A stretch of DNA of 5,442 nucleotides from Collinsella sp. (GTDB lineage: Bacteria; Actinomycetota; Coriobacteriia; Coriobacteriales; Coriobacteriaceae). The position numbers and the translations under genes are program-made. The notes beneath the pieces were generated by a model. It was given only the letters and a program-made list of their open reading frames with translations, was not told where the DNA came from and searched no databases. Below are positions 1 to 5,227 of this stretch, piece by piece. The stretch lies in the NCBI GenBank assembly GCA_019414465.1, contig DXLY01000065.1, positions 1-5,442 on the forward strand, written 5' to 3'. Each line of letters opens with the position of its first letter. Position 1 is the first letter of the stretch.

Positions 1-26
1 GGCCCGTGGGTTATACCCTAAGAGCA

Positions 27-49
27 AACCACCCTTTTTAAGGGTGGTT
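27..49 (+). terminator. Perfect 10-bp inverted repeat, probable terminator hairpin of the upstream gene
   Basis: AACCACCCTT at 27-36 pairs perfectly with AAGGGTGGTT at 40-49 around a three-T loop. This is the usual stem size of an intrinsic terminator. The tract after it (CTGATTACTG) is not T-rich in the + direction, and the sequence on the other side is not T-rich for the - strand either, so termination may be weak. Its place before the first gene suggests it insulates this operon from whatever lies upstream of the window. Confidence 0.5.
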
Positions 50-60
50 CTGATTACTGT

Positions 61-70
61 CGCATATGCG
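61..70. promoter_or_regulatory. 10-bp perfect palindrome CGCATATGCG, possible operator
   Basis: The ten bases read the same on both strands. They lie between the upstream hairpin and an AT-rich box that could be a -10 element, where a repressor site would be expected. A 10-bp palindrome can arise by chance, and no regulator gene is adjacent to support it. An in-frame ATG at 66 lies inside it but has no ribosome binding site. Confidence 0.25.
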
Positions 71-76
71 CCCGGG

Positions 77-85
77 TAATAAAAT
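77..85 (+). promoter_or_regulatory. Possible -10 box of the sensory operon
   Basis: TAATAAAAT is the only AT-rich box between the hairpin and the first gene. TAAAAT (80-85) matches five of six bases of the -10 consensus. No good -35 is seen: TTACTG at 54-59 is a poor match, 17 nt before TAATAA. If this box is used, transcription would begin near 92, which fits translation from the GTG at 120 and excludes the ATG codons at 66 and 84. Confidence 0.3.
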
Positions 86-113
86 GAACTCCGACTGCTG
101 TTTCGATGAAAGG

Positions 114-125
114 GGGCACGTGCCC
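114..125. promoter_or_regulatory. 12-bp perfect palindrome GGGCACGTGCCC across the GTG start
   Basis: The arms GGGCAC and GTGCCC are exact reverse complements. The left arm contains the end of the Shine-Dalgarno-like run AAAGGGGG (109-116), and the right arm begins with the preferred GTG start codon. In DNA it could be an operator. In RNA it could fold as GGGC/GCCC with an ACGU loop and partly hide the start. Neither role is proven. Confidence 0.35.
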
Positions 126-956
126 AGACGCATCAAGCGGGCCACCATCGTCTCGTTTACGCTCATACTCCTTGTTGCCGTCTGTGCGGGCGCCCTGACG
201 TATACCGTTCGAAGCAGTTCTTCCTCCTCGAATGAAGCCGATAGAGATCTCCCGGTGCTCAAAATCGGCGTTACGGATAACGACCCCTATGTGTATGTCG
301 ATACCACGGGTGATTACGCCGGTATCGATATCGACATCGCCCGCGAGGCCTGCAAGCGTGCGGGGCTCAAGCCACAGTTTGTCGATATTGACTGGAACGA
401 TCGCGACCGGCTGCTCAAAAACGGTGATATCGATTGCCTGTGGTGTGACTATTCTCCCTGTTATCGCGAGGATAAGTATTACTGGACCGAGCCGTATCTA
501 ACCGTGACGGTCTCGGTTGCCGCCAAGAAAACGAGTGGCATCAAGTCCTTGGCACATCTCGATGGAAGTAAGACCATTGCGGTGATTGCGGGTTCGGTGA
601 GTGAACGCCGATTGCTTGCGGGGGATCTGGGGGTCTCGTCGGACGTTCAAATCAAATCATATGGCTCTGCCGAACTCTGCAAAGCCGCTCTAGTCAAAGG
701 GTACGTTGACTGCTGGATGGCGGATGTCCAGTCGCTTGACCGACTCGTTGCTCAGTATCCCGGCGTTTACCGTGTGTTTGCCGACAATGTTATGACGGTT
801 GACCTGGGCGTCGCGTTTGATGACAGCTATGAAGGATCGGTCGTAAAGGATCTCAATACCGCGCTGTTCGACATGGATCGAGATGGCACGATTGACCGTA
901 TTGTGGGCAATTACAAGACAGGAGCGACGACGGGCGGGCAAGGAGGAAATTCATGA
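120..956 (+). CDS. Membrane-anchored substrate-binding protein, SBP_bac_3 family
   Basis: The likely role is to bind a small molecule, probably an amino acid or similar, outside the membrane. With the GTG start at 120 (278 aa) the protein begins with a basic stretch (PRRIKR), a hydrophobic segment at about 9-29, a serine-rich linker at 31-38, then an SBP_bac_3 domain at about 44-270. Family hallmarks are LKIGVTDNDPYVYVD, GIDIDIAREA, the R116 region (YRED then W-TEPY), which in the family holds the ligand carboxylate, and D197 in the GYVDCW segment. C22 lies in the hydrophobic segment but V-A-V-C is a poor lipobox, so an uncleaved anchor or ordinary signal peptide is more likely. Six cysteines (78, 106, 109, 114, 187, 198) lie outside. 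In-frame ATGs at 84 and 66 would add 12 or 18 residues unlike a signal-sequence start, and they lack a good ribosome binding site. No permease or ATPase gene follows. The 4-nt overlap with a GGDEF gene points to sensing rather than uptake (inference). Confidence 0.85.
   Translation: MPRRIKRATIVSFTLILLVAVCAGALTYTVRSSSSSSNEADRDLPVLKIGVTDNDPYVYVDTTGDYAGIDIDIAREACKRAGLKPQFVDIDWNDRDRLLKNGDIDCLWCDYSPCYREDKYYWTEPYLTVTVSVAAKKTSGIKSLAHLDGSKTIAVIAGSVSERRLLAGDLGVSSDVQIKSYGSAELCKAALVKGYVDCWMADVQSLDRLVAQYPGVYRVFADNVMTVDLGVAFDDSYEGSVVKDLNTALFDMDRDGTIDRIVGNYKTGATTGGQGGNS
941..946 (+). promoter_or_regulatory. Ribosome binding site AGGAGG for the diguanylate cyclase gene
   Basis: A full-consensus AGGAGG lies 6 nt before the ATG at 953, inside the last codons of the substrate-binding gene. 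It is clearly stronger than any site upstream of that gene. The cyclase could therefore be translated efficiently both by coupling through the ATGA overlap and by independent initiation. Confidence 0.8.
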
Positions 957-2752
957 CAACTGATGAGCACCGCTTGAGTCGAAAGACTCTGAACGTCATA
1001 GCTGCCAGCGTTATTGTCAGCGCCGTCTTGTTAGGCCTGTTGTATACGGTTGGAACCCATCGCTGCCTCGAAAAAACGCTTGGGTTTGGCCAAGAAACCA
1101 TGGTGTTTTTGGAGAACGCTTGCGAAAAATATGACCGCTACGAACAGGGGAGAAAAACCGAGGCGACGCACGATTTGCTCGCCGCGGTCGAATCGTTTGC
1201 GACGTTCCTGTCCTCTGATCGCGTTGAGGTTAACGACGATCTTATCGAGCAATTTGTCCATGCCGAGAACCTTTCGGGGCTGATGGTCATGGACTCCGAT
1301 GGCCATATGGCTGCCCACTACGACATCGATGGTCGCGATCCGCTCATGTTGTGGCGAGATGAGTTGGCCTGTTCGCCGGTCGCATCGATGTATCAAGGTC
1401 CCAAAGTGACCTACTCAACTGTCGATGAGCGCCGTGGTGTCGTTTTTGCCGTCTGTGCTGTTCCGTATGGCGACGGCGTTGCCCTGGCATACCGCTCACT
1501 TGTTTCCGATACGGCGGACGACTATTCATATGCCATAGCCGACGTGCTTTCGAACAGTACCTTCCACCAGGGTCCCACGGTGCTTGTTATGGAGGATGCG
1601 GAGATTATCTCATCCAACAGTGCCGATGCTGACGTGTCGCTCGCCCGACTCCTCACCAGCGTAGGAGTTGAGTGGAAAGACGACGGCCTGACGCGCATCG
1701 AATATCGAGGAGACGAATGGTATGCCGTGCGTGCGGCATATAAGGACTACCGCCTGTTTGCGCTATATCCCAAATCTGAGGTCATGTCTGACAGGATTTC
1801 ATTTGTCGCCGTCGGCGTCTTGGTGTGTCTTGCGTTTTGGGTCGTGGTGCTGTTGGCTCGAAATATCGTTGACCACCGCAATTTGGTCGAAAAGGATAAA
1901 CAGCTCGGCATTATCAATGCCATAAGCGCCATCTACGATTCGACCTTCCTTTTGCATCTCGACACCCTCGAGATCGAGGGGATCAATATGTCGCCGGCGA
2001 TAGCGAAGATATTTGCCGAGCACAGCGAGGCATATGACTTTATGGACACGGTCTGCCGGGATATCGTGAGCCCCGAAAGCCGCGAAGCGGTTGTGGGACT
2101 CGTAGATATAAGTTCGCTTCGTGAACGTATGGAGGGCGTACCGTACTTGGCTGCCGAGGTGCGAGATTGTCGAGGCGCTTGGTACTCGCTACAGGTTGTC
2201 CCCCAGCATCGCGATGAGCAAGGCCGGCTGGAGTCGGTCGTCGTGGCGACGCACAACATATCGATGGTCAAGCATGCCGAGGAGCTGTCATATCAAGACA
2301 AACTGACGGGGCTTCGCAACCGCAACTATCTTGAATCGCGCGGAGATAGCCTGGTAAACGAGGACTTGCCCGTGAGCGTGATTATGTTGGACTGCAATTA
2401 TCTCAAGCGGACCAACGACATCTATGGTCACGAGATGGGGGATGAACTGCTGCGACGGACGGCGTTCGTGCTGCGGCGGGTGGCTGGTGCGGATTATCTG
2501 CCGATGCGCCTTGGCGGCGACGAGTTTTTGCTGGTTTGCCCCCATACTGACAACGAGTCTGCGCTCGGGCTGGAACAGGATCTTCGTCTCGGTCTTGCCG
2601 CGGTAAGCGATGAGGCCCTGACGGTCAGCGCATCGATTGGCGTGGCGACCGTCGAGACGGCTGGAAATACGCTGGCCGATGTATATCGTGTCGCCGACCA
2701 CAATATGTATCGGGAGAAGCGCACGGTCCACGCGCGGGGTGCGGACTGCTAA
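953..2752 (+). CDS. Membrane diguanylate cyclase: Cache-like sensor, PAS-like domain, GGDEF
   Basis: This 599-aa protein should make c-di-GMP from two GTP at the inner face of the membrane. It has membrane segments at about 13-33 and 283-302, enclosing about 250 residues outside. That region's size and its final LYPKSEVMSDR resemble a double-Cache sensor domain. A short linker without HAMP leads to a degenerate PAS-like region (about 318-440) and then GGDEF (about 445-593). The catalytic domain has DKLTGLRNR at 449-457, metal ligand D480, guanine-contacting N488 and D497, and GGDEF at 521-525. The usual DxD reads D480-C-N482, a variant I know from other GGDEF proteins. The I-site RxxD expected at 512-515 reads GADY, so canonical product inhibition should be absent. 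There is no EAL or HD-GYP domain. It is co-transcribed with the substrate-binding gene (4-nt overlap), its likely sensory partner. Enzymatic activity is well supported; the input signal is unknown. Confidence 0.93.
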   Translation: MTTDEHRLSRKTLNVIAASVIVSAVLLGLLYTVGTHRCLEKTLGFGQETMVFLENACEKYDRYEQGRKTEATHDLLAAVESFATFLSSDRVEVNDDLIEQFVHAENLSGLMVMDSDGHMAAHYDIDGRDPLMLWRDELACSPVASMYQGPKVTYSTVDERRGVVFAVCAVPYGDGVALAYRSLVSDTADDYSYAIADVLSNSTFHQGPTVLVMEDAEIISSNSADADVSLARLLTSVGVEWKDDGLTRIEYRGDEWYAVRAAYKDYRLFALYPKSEVMSDRISFVAVGVLVCLAFWVVVLLARNIVDHRNLVEKDKQLGIINAISAIYDSTFLLHLDTLEIEGINMSPAIAKIFAEHSEAYDFMDTVCRDIVSPESREAVVGLVDISSLRERMEGVPYLAAEVRDCRGAWYSLQVVPQHRDEQGRLESVVVATHNISMVKHAEELSYQDKLTGLRNRNYLESRGDSLVNEDLPVSVIMLDCNYLKRTNDIYGHEMGDELLRRTAFVLRRVAGADYLPMRLGGDEFLLVCPHTDNESALGLEQDLRLGLAAVSDEALTVSASIGVATVETAGNTLADVYRVADHNMYREKRTVHARGADC

Positions 2753-2797
2753 TCTTGCCCCCGCGAGTCCATGCATCGTAGGATGTTGAATCGGTGC

Positions 2798-2830
2798 TTG
2801 CGATAATAAGTCGGCCCAGGCGGGGATAAT
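2798..2830 (+). promoter_or_regulatory. Promoter region with two GATAAT boxes
   Basis: TGCGATAAT (2799-2807) fits an extended -10 element (TGn plus GATAAT), and a second GATAAT lies at 2825-2830, 23 bp later. TTGCGA at 2798-2803 could act as a -35 for the second box, but the 21-bp gap is too long for a standard promoter. The extended -10 would give a leader of about 50 nt. This is the only promoter-like sequence in the 113-nt gap before the TSCPD gene and suggests that this gene and the lipoprotein form their own transcript. Confidence 0.45.
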
Positions 2831-2838
2831 AGACGTCT
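2831..2838. promoter_or_regulatory. 8-bp palindrome AGACGTCT next to the second GATAAT box
   Basis: This perfect palindrome abuts the second GATAAT, where a bound protein would block initiation. It is short enough to be chance and matches no operator I can name. Confidence 0.2.
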
Positions 2839-2850
2839 GAAATTTCTTTC

Positions 2851-2865
2851 TGAGAGGGGATCTCA
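2851..2865 (+). promoter_or_regulatory. Small hairpin enclosing the Shine-Dalgarno of the TSCPD gene
   Basis: TGAGA (2851-2855) is complementary to TCTCA (2861-2865), and GGGGA of the ribosome binding site forms the five-base loop. The ATG at 2866 follows at once. The AGGGGA core lies 5 nt from the start, so it fixes the start codon. A 5-bp stem is weak and would present, rather than hide, the loop bases, so a regulatory role is only a possibility. Confidence 0.35.
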
Positions 2866-3129
2866 ATGATTAGTTTTGACTACAAGCCGCAGGGTGTATG
2901 CTCTCGCAATATTCACCTCAATCTCTCTGACGATGGCAGCAAGGTGCTGGGCGTTGAGTTTACCGGCGGCTGTGACGGCAATCTCAAGGCAATCTCCAAG
3001 TTAGTCGAGGGTGCTCCTGCCGATCGCGTAATCGAGGTTCTCGCCGGTAATACCTGCGGTATGAAAAAGACCTCTTGCGCCGATCAGCTTACGCGCGCTA
3101 TCGAGGCCGCTCGCGCCGAGATCGCCTAA
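2866..3129 (+). CDS. TSCPD-domain small protein (TIGR03905-like, four cysteines)
   Basis: This 87-aa cytoplasmic protein has the features of the TIGR03905 group: YKPQGVCSR near the N-terminus, FTGGCDGNL in the middle, a KLVEG segment, then NTCG and TSCADQL. Its four cysteines are C12, C36, C64 and C71, and the family name-giving TSCPD reads TSCAD here. The domain is related to the C-terminal part of B12-dependent (class II) ribonucleotide reductases, where the cysteines suggest metal binding. The biochemical role of the free-standing form is not known to me. It is full length for the family and has a good ribosome binding site. Its TAA overlaps the next gene's ATG as TAATG, so the two are probably translated together. 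Family assignment is firm; function is not. Confidence 0.92.
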   Translation: MISFDYKPQGVCSRNIHLNLSDDGSKVLGVEFTGGCDGNLKAISKLVEGAPADRVIEVLAGNTCGMKKTSCADQLTRAIEAARAEIA

Positions 3130-4340
3130 TGGGTATCGCCGACCACATCAAGAATGGAATATCGCGCCGTGGCTTTGTGCTCGGCGGTGCTGCCGCGGGC
3201 GCTGCCACGGTGCTTGCCGGTTGCTCGAAAAAAACGGGCACCAGCGACGATGCCGCCGGCGAGCCGCAGGTTATCAAGGACGATTCGAAGATTGTCTCGA
3301 TCACTGATGAGTACGAAGCTGTTGATATCGATCTTGAGCCGGCGGCGTCGTGGACGCTGCCGCTGGGCACGCTGCTGTACTACTGCGATGGCGACTACGC
3401 CGCCGCGATGATGGCGCCTGCTTCTGCTCTGCATGCCAATACGCTTGGTGTGCTCAACCTGGGCGATGGCTCGCTTACCACATTAATCGAGGATCCTATC
3501 GAGGGCACGGGATATGCTTTTTACGATGTCCGTGCCGGCGATGGCGTGTTTGCGTGGGTTGAGATGAACTTTGCCAATTCATCGTGGAAGCTCTACGCTC
3601 AAAATCTGTCGGGCGCTTCGCTCTCTGGCGACGTGGCTGAGCTCGATCGAGGTGGCAAGGACTATGATCCGCCCCTGTTTACGGCGTTCGGGTCATCGGT
3701 CATCTGGTATAAAATGCCTTCGGCAGGCGGCAATAAAACGAGTAGTGATTCGTTTTGCTATCGTCGCTCGCTTGATGAATCCAAGGCCGAGGTAATTTGG
3801 AAATCGATGGGCCGCTTTGCATCGGCCCCGCGCGCGAGCGACGGCATTTTGACCATCTCGCCGCGTGTCCGCAACGACGAAGGCGTCTACTATGGCATAA
3901 CGGCAATCGATCTGACCGATGGCAACAACACCAAACGTGCCCAGCTAGTCCTTCCCTCGTCAGTCTCGCCTTTCGAGGCCGTATATATGGGCGATACCTT
4001 CGTGTTTTCTATCGAGGCGACCTATAGTGACGTGGGCAGCCTGGGCAACATGGGCACGTATATCGGTAATGAGGGAGGGCCATACCTCTTTCTGTCCCGC
4101 GAGCCGCTCGCATGTGCTGCCGGCAAGAAGAATAAATACCTTGTTAAGGTGCAGGCATCGCATTTCCTGATCGACACCTCTGCCAAGACCTATGGCTCGC
4201 TGCTGTCGCCCGACCGCGCTTTGGAGTATGGCGATTATCCAGCTACGGCGGGAAAATCGGACTCATTCCTTACGTACGCCACGGTGCGCAACAGCCAGGG
4301 TATACCAGAGACGGTCACTGCACGCCTATTCTCTCTTTAA
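3129..4340 (+). CDS. Tat-exported lipoprotein of unknown function, possible beta-propeller
   Basis: I do not recognise the family by function. From the ATG at 3129 the protein has 403 aa. It opens with a twin-arginine signal (SRRGFV at 12-17, then a Gly/Ala-rich stretch) ending in the lipobox LAGC with C32 as the lipidation site, so it should fold in the cytoplasm, cross by Tat and be anchored outside the membrane. An earlier in-frame ATG at 3075 would add 18 Arg-rich residues read inside the TSCPD gene and is unlikely. The mature part has no membrane segment. It is rich in beta-type patterns, with a recurring motif (turn, hydrophobic strand, often Trp or Tyr) near residues 75, 131, 183, 236, 282 and 375, roughly 50 apart, as in beta-propellers. 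Only a weak GAG precedes the start, so translation probably depends on coupling to the TSCPD gene. Use of Tat hints at folding or a cofactor before export (inference). Confidence 0.85.
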   Translation: MGIADHIKNGISRRGFVLGGAAAGAATVLAGCSKKTGTSDDAAGEPQVIKDDSKIVSITDEYEAVDIDLEPAASWTLPLGTLLYYCDGDYAAAMMAPASALHANTLGVLNLGDGSLTTLIEDPIEGTGYAFYDVRAGDGVFAWVEMNFANSSWKLYAQNLSGASLSGDVAELDRGGKDYDPPLFTAFGSSVIWYKMPSAGGNKTSSDSFCYRRSLDESKAEVIWKSMGRFASAPRASDGILTISPRVRNDEGVYYGITAIDLTDGNNTKRAQLVLPSSVSPFEAVYMGDTFVFSIEATYSDVGSLGNMGTYIGNEGGPYLFLSREPLACAAGKKNKYLVKVQASHFLIDTSAKTYGSLLSPDRALEYGDYPATAGKSDSFLTYATVRNSQGIPETVTARLFSL

Positions 4341-4399
4341 GCTTAGAGGGGTTAAAAAGGCGCCAACAGGGGAATAAACGCGTTGTAATTGTGAGTACC

Positions 4400-4438
4400 G
4401 CCCGCCGAGCTGCCGCGTCATAGCGGCATCCGGCGGGC
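4400..4438. terminator. Two-tier GC-rich hairpin between lipoprotein gene and two-component operon
   Basis: GCCCGCCG (4400-4407) pairs with CGGCGGGC (4431-4438). Inside it, TGCCGC (4411-4416) pairs with GCGGCA (4423-4428) around the loop GTCATA. Only small unpaired bulges (AGC, TC) separate the two stems, giving 14 base pairs, mostly G-C. It lies 60 nt after the lipoprotein stop and 55 nt before the regulator start. No T-tract follows on either strand, so it is not a classic intrinsic terminator. It may be a terminator without a U-tract, an mRNA-end stabiliser or a copy of a dispersed palindromic repeat. Confidence 0.5.
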
Positions 4439-4448
4439 TCAGGTGCGT

Positions 4449-4454
4449 TAAAAT
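4449..4454 (+). promoter_or_regulatory. Weak -10 candidate TAAAAT for the two-component operon
   Basis: TAAAAT matches five of six consensus bases, and transcription would start near 4461, giving a leader of about 33 nt. The sequence where a -35 should be is inside the GC-rich hairpin and has no resemblance to TTGACA. The operon may use this box with an activator, or another promoter that I cannot see. Confidence 0.25.
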
Positions 4455-4479
4455 GGGCTTGTTCTTAGCTAATTGAGAC

Positions 4480-4486
4480 AGGGGGG
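4480..4486 (+). promoter_or_regulatory. Ribosome binding site AGGGGGG that sets the regulator start
   Basis: The purine run ends 7 nt before the ATG at 4494, which is ideal spacing. An in-frame TTG at 4473 would lie upstream of this run and have no site of its own, so the ATG is the start. Confidence 0.75.
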
Positions 4487-4493
4487 CCGTGTT

Positions 4494-5216
4494 ATGGCTT
4501 CAGATGCAAAAAAGATTCTGCTGGTCGAGGATGAGAAGGCAATCCGTGACGCCGTCGCTGCCTATCTCGAGCGCGAAGGCTACTGGGTTGTGGGTGTCGG
4601 CGACGGCCAGTCCGCGATCGAGGAGTTCGAGAAGCATCAGTTTGACCTGGTCGTGCTCGACCTTATGCTCCCCAAGATCCCCGGCGAGCGCGTTTGCCGC
4701 ACCATTCGCGATACCTCGGATGTCCCTATCATCATGCTGACTGCCAAGGGCGAGATCGAGGACCGTATTATCGGTCTTGAGCTCGGCGCCGACGACTATC
4801 TGATTAAGCCGTTCTCGCCGCGCGAGCTTGTCGCCCGCGTACGCGCCCTGTTCCGTCGTGCCCACCAGGCCGACGAGCCCGCCGTCGAGGTACTCGACTT
4901 CGGCGATCTGGTCATCGATATCTCGGGCCACAAGATCTTGGTCGAAGGCAAGGAAGTCGATCTGACGGCTTCCGAGTTCAAGCTGCTCACCACGCTTGCC
5001 CGCCATCCCGGCCGTGTGTATAACCGCATGGAGCTGGTCGAGAAAGTGCTCGGGTATGACTTTGAGGGCTATGAGCGCACCATCGATAGCCACGTGAAGA
5101 ATCTTCGCGCCAAGCTGGGCGATGATCCCAAGAAGCCCAAGTGGCTCTACACCGTCCATGGTGTCGGCTATCGCTTCGAGGCTCCGGCCAAGACCGATAA
5201 GTCGGACGAGAAATAG
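4494..5216 (+). CDS. OmpR/PhoB-family response regulator
   Basis: This 240-aa transcription factor is activated by phosphorylation from a partner histidine kinase. The receiver domain (about 6-120) has the acidic pair E12/D13, the phospho-acceptor D56 in VVLDLMLP, T83 in IIMLTAK and K105 in LIKPFSPREL, so every residue of the phosphorylation site is present. The winged-helix DNA-binding domain (about 130-232) has the family pattern: LTASEFKLLTTLARHPGRV, a recognition-helix region ending YERTIDSHVKNLRAKLG, and the terminal wing WLYTVHGVGYRF. Length is normal for the family. The start at 4494 follows a strong ribosome binding site; a TTG at 4473 is rejected. The next gene starts 11 nt after the stop and looks like the cognate kinase, the usual regulator-first order. 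The sequence does not identify the regulon, and I would not assign a name such as PhoB, MprA or CpxR. Confidence 0.96.
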   Translation: MASDAKKILLVEDEKAIRDAVAAYLEREGYWVVGVGDGQSAIEEFEKHQFDLVVLDLMLPKIPGERVCRTIRDTSDVPIIMLTAKGEIEDRIIGLELGADDYLIKPFSPRELVARVRALFRRAHQADEPAVEVLDFGDLVIDISGHKILVEGKEVDLTASEFKLLTTLARHPGRVYNRMELVEKVLGYDFEGYERTIDSHVKNLRAKLGDDPKKPKWLYTVHGVGYRFEAPAKTDKSDEK

Positions 5217-5220
5217 GGAA
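5215..5220 (+). promoter_or_regulatory. Ribosome binding site AGGGAA for the sensor kinase gene
   Basis: The site overlaps the response regulator stop codon (TAG, 5214-5216) and lies 7 nt before the ATG at 5228. This supports that start over in-frame ATGs at 5330 and 5348, which lack comparable sites, and shows that the two genes are translated from one message. Confidence 0.65.
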
Positions 5221-5227
5221 ATCACAT

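Noticed and set aside
66..119. Upstream ATG starts (66 and 84) for the substrate-binding protein
   Set aside because: Neither has a good ribosome binding site and the added residues do not look like a signal-sequence start. They remain possible, so the GTG at 120 is a preference rather than a certainty.
50..119. A c-di-GMP riboswitch in the leader of the cyclase operon
   Set aside because: The space is too short, and none of the conserved c-di-GMP riboswitch core sequences I know can be seen here.
120..185. Lipoprotein signal at C22 of the substrate-binding protein
   Set aside because: The residues before the cysteine are V-A-V, and the -1 position should be G, A or S.
2733..2765. Inverted repeat CGCGGGG / CCCCGCG around the cyclase stop codon as a terminator
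   Set aside because: The 7-bp arms enclose a 19-nt loop and no T-tract follows, so a terminator call is not supported.
2288..2866. Open frame of 192 codons on the - strand opposite the GGDEF region
   Set aside because: The + strand carries the full GGDEF signature in frame. The antisense product shows no recognisable motif and no evident ribosome binding site.
3075..3128. N-terminal extension of the Tat lipoprotein from the ATG at 3075
   Set aside because: The added 18 Arg-rich residues are the TSCPD gene read in another frame and have no family resemblance. The ATG at 3129 gives a normal Tat signal start.
4333..4350. Hairpin around AAGCTT at the lipoprotein stop codon
   Set aside because: The stem depends on G-U pairs, is AT-rich and is followed by GTTAAAAAGG rather than a T-tract.
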